DNA from: Hufsiella ginkgonis
Lineage (GTDB): Bacteria > Bacteroidota > Bacteroidia > Sphingobacteriales > Sphingobacteriaceae
Length of the DNA: 64,000 nucleotides
Direction of reading: 5' to 3'
NCBI RefSeq assembly: GCF_009834915.1
Contig: NZ_WVHS01000004.1
Coordinates: 372,001-436,000, forward strand
A program made the translations under genes and the position numbers. Below the pieces are notes generated by a model, which was not told the DNA's origin, did not search any database, and saw nothing but the letters and a program-made list of their open reading frames with translations. This document shows positions 33,745-42,636 of this stretch, piece after piece (within the stretch, counting starts at the first letter, position 1; every line of letters starts with the position of its first letter).

Positions 33745-35866
33745 GGGACGGAAACTCATCGCCACGCTCAAAAAGCGATGGTCGGGATATAACCTGGCCG
33801 CGTTGATGCTTATTTCGTTATCCATGACACTGGTTTTATCGGTGTTTTTTAACCGCGCCTTATCATTACCGGTTTGGTACGCCATATTGTTCTTTGGTAT
33901 CTTCGCAAGCTTCCTCGTAGCGGTATCAAAATCCTGGAGGATCAGGGACAAAGACGTTTCCCGCCTGCTCAACTGCACTTTCCCAGGGCTGGAAGAAAGC
34001 GCCGGCCTCCTCCTTAAACCCCGTGATTCTTTAAACCTACTTGAGAAATTACAGCTAAAAAAGATCGGCGGGCAGCTCGACGGCCTGAAAGCGCCGGCGG
34101 AATTAACCCGGTTGCTTAAAGCTTCGGCTATCATCCTGGCCGGCGCGGTGCTGTTGTCGCTGGTCATGCTAAAGATAGATTACCATATTTCGCCTGAGAC
34201 CGCCGCAGCCCTCAATCTTCCCGGGGTTTCGAAAATGGCAAAACCGGCCGCAGCCATCCCGGAAATAGCCTCGCTCGACATCATTATCACCCCCCCGGAT
34301 TATACCAGGAAACCGGTCCATCAGCAGGATAAATTCGCCCTGCTGGCAGAAGAAGGATCGCAGGTCACCTGGAAAATCAGCACGAACGGACCGGTAAAAA
34401 ACCTCCACTTCATCCTGAACGGGAACCAGGTGATCCAACTGAAACCCGTTAACGGCGATAAAACCGAATGGGTAACTTCCAGGATGGTTTCCGCCCCCGG
34501 CTTCTACCAGGTAAGCTGCGACGGACGGCTTTCTGACCTGTACAAGATAGAAGTGGTAAAAGACCTGCCGCCCGCGATCCGCATCACTACACCGGCGCAA
34601 TACACTTACATAGAACCCGGCGAATCGCATAAGCTAAATATTAGGCTCTCGCTTACAGATGATTATGGCGTTTCCAGCGCGTCGATATCCGCCACCGTCG
34701 CCAGCGGGAAGGGCGAAAGCGTTTCATTTAAAGAACAGAACATGGCTTTTGCGACCGCCTTCACCAACGGCACACAATACCACCCTGAGAAACAGATCGA
34801 CCTCGACCAGCTAAAAATGCAGCCCGGCGACGAGCTTTATTTTTTCGTTAAAGCGATGGACAACCACGGGCAGGAAAGCCGCACCGACGTATACCTCGTT
34901 TCTATCCAGGATACCGCCGCCCTTATGAGCATGGAAGGTATCGCCAACGGCGTGAATAAGGTACCGGAATATTTCAGGAGCCAGCGGCAAATCATTATCG
35001 ACACTGAGAAACTGCTGAAAGACAAGCCCGCCATCACTGCCGAGACTTTTAACAACCGCAGCAATAATATCGGCATCGACCAGAAACTGCTTCGGCTCCG
35101 CTACAGCAAATTCCTTGGGGCAGAGTCGGAAGACGAACCCGACGGCACTCCCGATGAACACGGCGAGGGGGCTGACGATCCCGCCGATTTTAATAATGAG
35201 GCGAAACTCATGGACCAATACGCCCACAAACACGATAATGCTGAAGACGCCACTTTTCTCGATCCGGCACAAAAAGTGCAGATGCGCGATATGCTGAGCG
35301 AAATGTGGGGCGCCGAAATGCGGCTGCGCACCTTCCGCACGGCCGAAGCGCTTCCGTATGAATACCGGGCGCTTCGCAAGCTGAAAGAACTGCAGCAGCA
35401 ATCGCGCGTGTACGTAGCCAAAACCACTTACAAAACCCCTGCCCTGAAGCCCGAAAAAAGGCTTACCGGCGAACTGGATAAAATTACCGATCCCTTTGCC
35501 CTGCGAAAACTGCAGCAGGAAAAAGAATCCTATATTTCGTTGAAAACCGCGGCATCTATCCTTGACGGGCTAACCGGCGATGCGCGCCCGGGCGCCGCAG
35601 ACCTTGCCATCCTGCGCGAAGCAAACCTTGAGTTGAATAAACGCGCGGCGGGACAGCCTTCCGTTTACCTCCCCGCGGTTTCGTCTATGCGCCGGATCCT
35701 GGCCAACACGTCCGGAAACGTAAATATCAAAGATGTAAGGACCGCCCAGGCGGCGCTCAGGAAGATCATCGGCGCTTCCGCGAAGCTGCCTACGGCAGAA
35801 AAAACCGCACCGGCCACCTCGCTCGCCGATCAATATTTTAAGAATCTTCAACCCGGGAATCGCTGA
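33731..35866 (+). CDS. DUF4175-like large membrane protein
   Basis: Three hydrophobic helices lie in the first 150 residues (AALMLISLSMTLVLSVFF, WYAILFFGIFASFLVAV, ASAIILAGAVLLSLVML). The remaining 550 residues face the periplasm: beta-rich segments (DIIITPPDYTRKPVH, then KISTNGPVKNLHFILNGN), then a helical half with an acidic stretch around residues 455-495 and a coiled-coil-like KLKELQQQSR region. This arrangement fits the DUF4175 proteins that accompany MoxR/BatA operons. No enzyme motif was found. 711 residues. Overlaps its neighbours by 14 bp and 1 bp, so it is translated with them. Confidence 0.75.
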   Translation: MPENKGRKLIATLKKRWSGYNLAALMLISLSMTLVLSVFFNRALSLPVWYAILFFGIFASFLVAVSKSWRIRDKDVSRLLNCTFPGLEESAGLLLKPRDSLNLLEKLQLKKIGGQLDGLKAPAELTRLLKASAIILAGAVLLSLVMLKIDYHISPETAAALNLPGVSKMAKPAAAIPEIASLDIIITPPDYTRKPVHQQDKFALLAEEGSQVTWKISTNGPVKNLHFILNGNQVIQLKPVNGDKTEWVTSRMVSAPGFYQVSCDGRLSDLYKIEVVKDLPPAIRITTPAQYTYIEPGESHKLNIRLSLTDDYGVSSASISATVASGKGESVSFKEQNMAFATAFTNGTQYHPEKQIDLDQLKMQPGDELYFFVKAMDNHGQESRTDVYLVSIQDTAALMSMEGIANGVNKVPEYFRSQRQIIIDTEKLLKDKPAITAETFNNRSNNIGIDQKLLRLRYSKFLGAESEDEPDGTPDEHGEGADDPADFNNEAKLMDQYAHKHDNAEDATFLDPAQKVQMRDMLSEMWGAEMRLRTFRTAEALPYEYRALRKLKELQQQSRVYVAKTTYKTPALKPEKRLTGELDKITDPFALRKLQQEKESYISLKTAASILDGLTGDARPGAADLAILREANLELNKRAAGQPSVYLPAVSSMRRILANTSGNVNIKDVRTAQAALRKIIGASAKLPTAEKTAPATSLADQYFKNLQPGNR

Positions 35867-37575
35867 TGAACTGGCATGTGATCATAATCATCCTTTCCCT
35901 GGCATTGCTGGCGTTCGTACTTTGGCGGGAAATTGTACGTGTAAACAGGCTGAGGCTGGCGTGGCGGGTAGCCGCATCGGTCATTGCCGTTGCCTCGCTC
36001 ACTTTTATGGCGGTGCCCCTCCTTGTCCCCCAGGGCGGCCCGATGATCGCTTCTGCGAAACCCGTACTGGCAACCGATGGCGCGAATATCGACAGCCTTT
36101 ACAGGACTTATCAACGCACACCAATCTACACGCTCGACCGGGAGCTCGCAAACGAACATCCCGGCAAACTGACGTATATTTCAGATCCGTCAATGATTCC
36201 GTCGCCCGCCGGGGACAAAAGCTTCCAGGTCGCAGGCAACGGCTTTACGGCGGATGAGTTACGGGAATTAAAAGGGAGCACGTTTACCTATACGCCTCCC
36301 GGCTTTCCCCAAGGCATCATTTCAGCGCATTGGACCCAAAAAGTACAGTTTGGCGAAAATCTTATCCTCTCCGGGAAATACCGCAACCTATCAGACAGAC
36401 CGGTAAAACTTATCCTCGAGGGGTTAGGCACAAACCTCGATTCCGTTACGGTCACTCCACGGCTTACCAGCAATTTCGTGTTTCGCAACACACCTTCCCA
36501 CGCGGGAAGAGCCGTGTACCTGGTCCACGCGGTCGATGGCAAAGACACCCTCTCTACCGAAAAGGTCCCTGTAGAAGTGCTTAAGCATGATCCTTTAAAA
36601 GTATTGATCCTTGCTGCCGCCCCGGGATTCGAAAATAAGTTTCTTAAAAATTGGCTTTATGAACACGGTTATGCCATTGCCGTCAGGACCACCATCAGCA
36701 AGAACAAGTACGGCACGGAATACCTGAACATGGAAAATCCGGGCGGCGAATTACCGGGCGCATCATCGCTGGCAGGCTTCAGCCTGGTAATTGCCGACAT
36801 CGACGAGTTGAACGCCCTGGAAGGATCGGCCGCATCCGGATTAAAAAGCCTGGTTAACAAGGGGATGGGATTGATTATCCGGGCCGACAGCAGCGGAAAG
36901 TCGGCTTTCGGGGCATTCAAAACATATCCGTCAGCAGAGGTGCTGAAAGCATACCCGGTAAGGGTACCTCCTGAAAAAGCAATGTTACTGGAAACTGAGC
37001 ATCCTTATTTCGTACATCGCCTGCCGGGAGACCAGCCGCTGGTGACGGACACCAAAGACCGTACCTGGGTAAACAGTGTCCTTTACGGCAGGGGAAAGGT
37101 GGCGTTAAGTACCATCGGCGATTCGTATAAATGGCAGCTTTCCGGGAACACTGCTGCTTACGACGGCTTTTGGTCTCTGCTGGTAGCGAAGGCCGCAAAG
37201 AAGGACGAAACTACTGAGTTGTTCCTGCAGCCATCACCTGCCGTAGCGGGTGAGCGCGTAGTCATGCTTTCCAATGCCGGGGAGGATGCCGCGACAGCGC
37301 CTGCCAGCTGGTCCCTTCACAGCGGGTGGATGCCGCTAAAGTCCGGGAACTTAATACAGGATTGGGCCTATATTTATCCCCGCGGAAGCTGGAAAGCCCT
37401 AAAAACGACAGAAACTATCAAAAATACCACCTTTTTTGCGCAGGTAAGACCCGATTCGGGGTCTGATGGCCTTAAAACCGCCGGAAAATCGCTAACGTCG
37501 GTCCCAAAATGGCTCTTCTTCGCCCTATTTCTTCTTTGCAGCGCCTTTCTATGGCTTGAAACAAAATTGTTATAA
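35866..37575 (+). CDS. Membrane protein with amidotransferase-like core
   Basis: Two N-terminal helices (VIIIILSLALLAFVLW and AWRVAASVIAVASLTFMAVPLL), a periplasmic part with an Ig-like segment (LILSGKYRNLSDRPVKLIL), then PLKVLILAAAPGFENKFLKNW opening a class I amidotransferase-like fold of the kind found in DUF4159/BatA neighbours, and a C-terminal helix WLFFALFLLCSAFLWLE. No Cys-His-Glu triad is seen, so enzymatic activity is unlikely. 569 residues. Its ATG overlaps the previous stop (TGATG). The TldD gene follows 74 bp later. Confidence 0.7.
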   Translation: MNWHVIIIILSLALLAFVLWREIVRVNRLRLAWRVAASVIAVASLTFMAVPLLVPQGGPMIASAKPVLATDGANIDSLYRTYQRTPIYTLDRELANEHPGKLTYISDPSMIPSPAGDKSFQVAGNGFTADELRELKGSTFTYTPPGFPQGIISAHWTQKVQFGENLILSGKYRNLSDRPVKLILEGLGTNLDSVTVTPRLTSNFVFRNTPSHAGRAVYLVHAVDGKDTLSTEKVPVEVLKHDPLKVLILAAAPGFENKFLKNWLYEHGYAIAVRTTISKNKYGTEYLNMENPGGELPGASSLAGFSLVIADIDELNALEGSAASGLKSLVNKGMGLIIRADSSGKSAFGAFKTYPSAEVLKAYPVRVPPEKAMLLETEHPYFVHRLPGDQPLVTDTKDRTWVNSVLYGRGKVALSTIGDSYKWQLSGNTAAYDGFWSLLVAKAAKKDETTELFLQPSPAVAGERVVMLSNAGEDAATAPASWSLHSGWMPLKSGNLIQDWAYIYPRGSWKALKTTETIKNTTFFAQVRPDSGSDGLKTAGKSLTSVPKWLFFALFLLCSAFLWLETKLL

Positions 37576-37633
37576 ACAAAAAAGGGACGCCGTTGCGAAA
37601 AATTTGATAGATTGTGAACTTAAATAACAGCTT

Positions 37634-37640
37634 AAGGAGG
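37634..37640 (+). promoter_or_regulatory. Strong Shine-Dalgarno deciding the TTG start of the first TldD gene
   Basis: AAGGAGG, nine bases before the TTG at 37650. It is the only clear Shine-Dalgarno noticed in this window, whose other genes lack one. Confidence 0.7.
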
Positions 37641-37649
37641 AATACCATT

Positions 37650-39290
37650 TTGAAAAGACGAGATTTTCTTTATTTATCCGCTATGGGCGCAGGCGCTATG
37701 GCAATGCCCGGTCTTCCGGCTTTTGCCAGGGAAATCGACCCGCTGGAAGCACTCCAGGAAGGCATTGATGTAAAGCTCAAGAAGCAGCTAGCCGATGTAG
37801 CCCTGAACGCCGCCCGTGCGAAAGGTGCAACTTATGCCGACATCCGTATTGGCCGGTATCTCCGGCAAACAGTGGCCGCACGCGACAACCGGGTGCTGGG
37901 TGTTTCCAATAGCGAATCGTTTGGCGTAGGGATCCGCGTAATCGCAAACGGATGCTGGGGATTTGCCGCTACCAACAAAGTAACGAAGGATGACATTGCA
38001 AAGGCGGCAGAAAAAGCCGTCGCGGTAGCAAAAGCGAACGCCAGGATCTCCGGCGCGCCGGTACAACTCGCCCCGCAGAAAGGATATGGCGAGGTAAGCT
38101 GGAAAACGCCGATCGTTACCAACGCGTTCGAAGTACCGATTAAAGATAAGCTGGACCTCATCCTTGCCGTAAATGCGGCAGCGCTCGCGGGCGGCGCCTC
38201 GTTTGTCAATTCAAATATCGGGGCAATTAACGAGCAAAAATATTTCGCTTCTACGGATGGCTCTTATATCGACCAGGACGTGCACCGCATTTCGCCGGGC
38301 TTTAACGTTACCAAGACCGACCGCACTGCCGGTGTTTTCGTGAACCGCGGTGCATTAAGCATGCCGATGGGTATGGGATACGAGTACCTCGACGCCAGAC
38401 CCTCCGACAAGGTGCAGAGTGTGATCACCCTGTATAAAAACCGTTACGACATCATGGAAGATGTGAAGAACGCCGTAAAAGACCTGGATCAGAAAATGAA
38501 GGCAAAATCCGTGGAGCCCGGTAAATACGACCTGGTGCTCGACCCTTCGCACCTGTGGCTAACGATCCACGAATCGGTTGGTCACCCCACCGAGCTCGAC
38601 CGCGTATTGGGCTACGAAGCCAATTATGCCGGTACCAGCTTCCTTACCCTCGATAAATGGCAATCCAAGAAATTCAATTTCGGCAATAACCTGGTTAACT
38701 TTGTCGCCGATAAAACCCAGCCCGGATCATTGGGCGCGGTCGGTTACGACGACGAGGGAGTAAAATGCGGCAAATGGGACCTGATAAAAGACGGGATCCT
38801 GGTGAATTACCAGGCTATTCGCGACCAGGCGCATATCATCGGCCTGAACGCTTCGCAGGGCTGCTGTTATGCCGATGACTGGAGCTCCGTGCAATTCCAG
38901 CGCATGCCGAACGTATCCCTCCAGCCGGGAAAAACCAAGCTGGGTGTAAACGAGATGATCAAAAACGTGGAAAAAGGCATTTATATCATCGGCGACGGTT
39001 CGTACTCCATCGACCAGCAGCGCTACAACTTTCAGTTCAGCGGTCAGAACTTTTACGAGATCAGGAACGGACAGATCGTTGGCATGATCAAAGACATGGC
39101 CTACCAGGCTAACACACGCGAATTCTGGAACTCGGTAGCTGCTATCTGCGACGAAAGCGATTATCGCCTTGGCGGATCCTTCAGCGACGGAAAGGGACAA
39201 CCGGGACAGTCGAGCTCCGTATCCCACGGCAGTTCTACCACCCGCGTAAACGGGGTGAACGTGATCAATACGGCGAGGAAGATCGGGTAG
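37650..39290 (+). CDS. Tat-exported TldD-family metalloprotease, copy 1
   Basis: MKRRDFLYLSAMGAGAMAMP followed by GLPAFA is a twin-arginine (Tat) signal peptide, unlike cytoplasmic E. coli TldD. The catalytic zinc motif HESVGH is at residues 307-312, followed by PTELDRVLGYEANYAGTSF, matching TldD. The frame is open to a GTG at 37614, but the TTG at 37650 follows a Shine-Dalgarno and gives the same length (546 residues) as the paralogue at 40818. TldD pairs with TldE to cut peptides such as microcin B17 precursor and CcdA. It is sixth in the MoxR operon. Confidence 0.85.
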   Translation: MKRRDFLYLSAMGAGAMAMPGLPAFAREIDPLEALQEGIDVKLKKQLADVALNAARAKGATYADIRIGRYLRQTVAARDNRVLGVSNSESFGVGIRVIANGCWGFAATNKVTKDDIAKAAEKAVAVAKANARISGAPVQLAPQKGYGEVSWKTPIVTNAFEVPIKDKLDLILAVNAAALAGGASFVNSNIGAINEQKYFASTDGSYIDQDVHRISPGFNVTKTDRTAGVFVNRGALSMPMGMGYEYLDARPSDKVQSVITLYKNRYDIMEDVKNAVKDLDQKMKAKSVEPGKYDLVLDPSHLWLTIHESVGHPTELDRVLGYEANYAGTSFLTLDKWQSKKFNFGNNLVNFVADKTQPGSLGAVGYDDEGVKCGKWDLIKDGILVNYQAIRDQAHIIGLNASQGCCYADDWSSVQFQRMPNVSLQPGKTKLGVNEMIKNVEKGIYIIGDGSYSIDQQRYNFQFSGQNFYEIRNGQIVGMIKDMAYQANTREFWNSVAAICDESDYRLGGSFSDGKGQPGQSSSVSHGSSTTRVNGVNVINTARKIG

Positions 39291-39400
39291 TTGGACGTCA
39301 GACCGCATGGCTCCGGCCGCCGATCATAAATGAACAGAGCTCAAAAAAGTTAAATAGAATCTTTAAAAACGTACAACGTCAAACGTATAACGTATAACCA
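39291..39400. repeat. ACGTT-type palindromic repeat between the first TldD and TldE genes
   Basis: TTGGACGTCAGACC starts at the base after the TldD stop; the far side is ACGTACAACGTCAAACGTATAACGTATAACC. The middle 60 bases have no TCCC core and no gene. Confidence 0.6.
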
Positions 39401-39407
39401 CAAGAAA

Positions 39408-40754
39408 ATGGCCCTTTTAACCAAAGAAGAAGCACAGGCGATCTTGAAAAAAGCACTCAGCTATTCAAAAGCCGACGAAGTTGAACTAAGCCTCAGGGGA
39501 TCTGAGGGCGGAAACATCCGCTATGCGCGCAACGCGGTATCAACCGCAGGCGAGAGCAGCACCATGAGCCTGAGCGTAAGCTCGACTTTTGGAAAACAAA
39601 CCGGTAACGCAAGCATCAACGAGTTTGATGACGCCTCGCTGGCAAAAGTAGTTGCCCGTTCGGAAGAGCTGGCACGCCTGGCGCCGCCCAACCCGGAATT
39701 TATGCCCGCACTCGGCGACCAGGGACCTTATAAAGAAGGCAAAGGATTTATCGCTGCAACCGCTGCCATGACTCCCGACACCAGGGCAGAAATGGTTGCA
39801 AAAAGCTTACAGGCGGCCAAAGATGCCAAGCTGGAAGCAGCCGGATTCCTGGAAAATTCCGCTGGGTTTGGCGCTTCAATGAACAATAAAGGATTGTTCC
39901 TGTACAGCCGCAACACGGATGTATCGTTCTCCGTTACCCTGCGTAACGAGGCAGGCACGGGGTCGGGCTATGCCGAAAAGAGTTTTAACGACGTGAATAT
40001 GCTGGACGCACTGAACCTCACTAAGGTAGCGGCGTACAAAGCAAACGCATCGGCAACGGCGAAAGCCATCGAGCCGGGCAAATATACCGTGATCCTAGAG
40101 CCATTAGCGGCGGCAGACCTCATGGCCGGCGTGATCGGCGGTTTTGATGCCCGCAGCGCAGAAGAAGGACGAAGCATCCTTAGTAAAAAAGGCGGAGGCA
40201 CACGCCTCGGGGAGCAGTTCTTAAGCGAACTGGTGACGATCTATACAGACCCATACGATGAACGTATGCCCGGCTCGCCCTTCACCGGCGAAGGAACACC
40301 TACCGAAAAGATTGTTTGGGTAGAAAAAGGGGTGGTGAAAAATCTCGCTTACTCCCGTTATTGGGCAGCCAAAAAAGGCGTTAAACCAACTCCCGGTGGC
40401 GGCGGCGGCCGCGGTGGCGGTGGTGGCGGCGGCGTGATCTTCGCCGGAGGCTCAGGAACAACCGAAGACCTGATCAAATCGACCGAAAAAGGCATCCTGG
40501 TAACCCGCTTCTGGTACATCCGATCGGTGGATCAGCAGACCGGCCTCGTTACCGGTCTTACCCGCGACGGTACTTTTTACATCGAGAACGGCAAGATCGC
40601 CTTCCCGATCAAAAATTTCCGTTTTAACGAAAGCCCGATCATTGCACTTAACAACGTAGAAGCGTTGGGCACTCCTGTGCGCCAGGGCCGTGTGGTGATC
40701 CCGCCTATGAAGATCAGGGACTTTACGTTTACTTCGCTGTCTGACGCCGTTTAA
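39408..40754 (+). CDS. TldE/PmbA-family protein without signal peptide
   Basis: VELSLRGSEGGNIRYARNAV and the PmbA-like fold of 448 residues place it in the TldD/TldE superfamily. Where TldD has HExxxH this protein reads IEPGKYTVILEPLAAADLMA, without metal ligands, as expected of the non-catalytic TldE partner. DERMPGSPFTGEGTPTEKIV is a superfamily motif. An insertion at residues 330-343 is almost all glycine with one arginine. There is no signal peptide, although both flanking TldD copies carry Tat signals, so it may be exported as a passenger bound to them or the start may be misjudged. Confidence 0.85.
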   Translation: MALLTKEEAQAILKKALSYSKADEVELSLRGSEGGNIRYARNAVSTAGESSTMSLSVSSTFGKQTGNASINEFDDASLAKVVARSEELARLAPPNPEFMPALGDQGPYKEGKGFIAATAAMTPDTRAEMVAKSLQAAKDAKLEAAGFLENSAGFGASMNNKGLFLYSRNTDVSFSVTLRNEAGTGSGYAEKSFNDVNMLDALNLTKVAAYKANASATAKAIEPGKYTVILEPLAAADLMAGVIGGFDARSAEEGRSILSKKGGGTRLGEQFLSELVTIYTDPYDERMPGSPFTGEGTPTEKIVWVEKGVVKNLAYSRYWAAKKGVKPTPGGGGGRGGGGGGGVIFAGGSGTTEDLIKSTEKGILVTRFWYIRSVDQQTGLVTGLTRDGTFYIENGKIAFPIKNFRFNESPIIALNNVEALGTPVRQGRVVIPPMKIRDFTFTSLSDAV

Positions 40755-40760
40755 AAAGGC

Positions 40761-40791
40761 TGGACGTATAATGTAATACGTTATACGTCCA
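40761..40791. repeat. Perfect 11-bp hairpin between the TldE and second TldD genes
   Basis: TGGACGTATAA (40761-40771) and TTATACGTCCA (40781-40791) with a 9-base loop; GTAATACGTTATACG adds inner symmetry. Same units as the preceding ACGTT-type repeat. No T-run follows. Confidence 0.7.
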
Positions 40792-40817
40792 ACGCATAAC
40801 CATTTAACGTTACTACT

Positions 40818-42458
40818 TTGAAAAGAAGAAACTTTATGTACCTTTCCGGCATGGGCCTCGGCGCCACCATGCTGCAGGGGATCCCAGTGCTGGGGCGCGA
40901 CATTTCCATCGGGGAAATGCTTACACCCGTAGATGTTGCGCTAAAAAAAACACTCTCGGACGTTGCGCTCAATGCTGCTAAATCAAAGGGAGCCACGTAT
41001 GCCGACGTACGTATCGGCCGGTACCTTAACCAGTCGGTAAACGCACGCAATGGCAATGTGCAGGGCGTATCGAACTCCGAATCATATGGCGTGGGCATCC
41101 GTGTAATTGCCAACGGCTGCTGGGGATTCGCCTCCACCAACAAAATGACAAAAGACGAGATCGCCAAAGCGGCAGGCTTCGCGGTAGCGGTGGCCAAAGC
41201 GAACGCTAAGATCTCCGGCGAACCGGTACGCCTGGCACCGCAAAAGGGATATGGTGAGGTGAGTTGGAAAACGCCGTTCGAAAAGAACGCATTCGAAGTG
41301 CCGATCAAAGATAAAGTAGACCTGTTGCTGGCCGTAAACGCCGAAGGCATGAAGGGCGGCGCAACACAGATCATGTCTTCGCTCGGGTTTGTGAACGAAC
41401 AGAAATATTTCGCATCTACCGACGGCTCGTATATCGACCAGGACGTTCACCGCATCTGGCCTACCTTTACCGCCACCAAGATCGACCGGGCAAGCGGCGC
41501 ATTTGAAAGCCGCAGCTCGCTGAGCGCCCCCATGGGCCTTGGTTATGAGTACCTCATTCCCGACGAAAAGGAGAAAATTAAAGGAGGCCCGGCTACCTTG
41601 TACAAAAAGCGGTACGATATGCTCGAAGACATGCGTGAAGCGGCCGCACACATCGGCGAAAAGATCAAAGCCAAATCCATCGAGCCGGGCAAGTATGACC
41701 TGGTACTCGATCCTACACATTTATTCCTTACCATCCACGAATCTGTAGGTCACCCTACCGAGCTCGACCGCGTACTGGGCTACGAAGCCAACTATGCCGG
41801 TACCAGCTTCCTGACATTGGATAAATGGGAGTCGAAGAAATTCAACTTCGGCAATAAGCTGGTAAACATCGTGGGCGACAAACTGGAACCGGGTTCGCTC
41901 GGCGCCGTAGGTTATGACGATGAGGGCGTGAAGTGCGGCAAATGGGACATTATCAGGGATGGTATCCTGGTAAACTACCAGGCGATCCGCGACCAGGCGC
42001 ACATCCTCGGCCTTAACGCTTCGCAGGGTTGCTGCTATGCCGACGACTGGAGCAGCGTACAGTTCCAGCGCATGCCAAACGTTTCGCTGCAGCCGGGCAA
42101 AACCCCGATGAGCGCTGCGGAAATGATCAAAGGTGTGGAAAAAGGCATCTACATGCTGGGCCGTAACTCCTACTCCATCGACCAGCAACGTTATAACTTC
42201 CAGTTCAGCAGCCAGTTGGCTTACGAGATTAAGGAAGGAAAAATTGTCGGGATGTTTAAAGATGCAGCCTACCAGGCAAATACCCAGGAATTCTGGAACT
42301 CCTGTGCCGGCTTATGCGACGCCAACGATTACCGCTTAGGCGGAACATTTAACGACGGCAAAGGACAACCCAGCCAAAGCAGTGCGGTGTCTCACGGATG
42401 CCCTACCGCCCGGTTCAACGGGGTAAATGTTATCAACACCGGGCGAAGGATCGGGTAA
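40818..42458 (+). CDS. Tat-exported TldD-family metalloprotease, copy 2
   Basis: Tandem paralogue of the TldD at 37650: same 546-residue length, same TTG start, same Tat signal (MKRRNFMYLSGMGLGATMLQ), same HESVGH zinc motif, and near-identical long stretches such as the region after HESVGHPTELDR. Differences concentrate in residues 230-280. Both copies keep all recognisable catalytic residues, so they may form two different TldD/TldE pairs with the single TldE, or cut different substrates. It ends at a strong bidirectional terminator, closing the operon. Confidence 0.85.
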   Translation: MKRRNFMYLSGMGLGATMLQGIPVLGRDISIGEMLTPVDVALKKTLSDVALNAAKSKGATYADVRIGRYLNQSVNARNGNVQGVSNSESYGVGIRVIANGCWGFASTNKMTKDEIAKAAGFAVAVAKANAKISGEPVRLAPQKGYGEVSWKTPFEKNAFEVPIKDKVDLLLAVNAEGMKGGATQIMSSLGFVNEQKYFASTDGSYIDQDVHRIWPTFTATKIDRASGAFESRSSLSAPMGLGYEYLIPDEKEKIKGGPATLYKKRYDMLEDMREAAAHIGEKIKAKSIEPGKYDLVLDPTHLFLTIHESVGHPTELDRVLGYEANYAGTSFLTLDKWESKKFNFGNKLVNIVGDKLEPGSLGAVGYDDEGVKCGKWDIIRDGILVNYQAIRDQAHILGLNASQGCCYADDWSSVQFQRMPNVSLQPGKTPMSAAEMIKGVEKGIYMLGRNSYSIDQQRYNFQFSSQLAYEIKEGKIVGMFKDAAYQANTQEFWNSCAGLCDANDYRLGGTFNDGKGQPSQSSAVSHGCPTARFNGVNVINTGRRIG

Positions 42459-42477
42459 AAAACACTGTTAATAACTC

Positions 42478-42514
42478 AAAAGCCCCGGTTAGCGCAATGC
42501 GGCCGGGGCTTTTA
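42478..42514. terminator. Bidirectional terminator closing the TldD operon and GH105 gene
   Basis: AAAAGCCCCGG (42478-42488) and CCGGGGCTTTT (42503-42513) around a 14-base loop; A-run on one side and T-run on the other serve both convergent genes. Confidence 0.9.
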
Positions 42515-42636
42515 ATTTAAAAACGTTTACTTAGAGATTAGTTGCCGCTGGCTTGATACGATTAACGTTAAGGTTTGTGGCTACGATCAGCCCTCTCATG
42601 GTACTTCGTTTAAACCGAAGAAATTGATCAGCCGAG

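Noticed and set aside
33283-34167. 294-codon open frame on the - strand across the BatA-like/DUF4175-like join
   Set aside because: It is antisense to two well-supported, overlapping membrane-protein genes and shows no recognisable domain.
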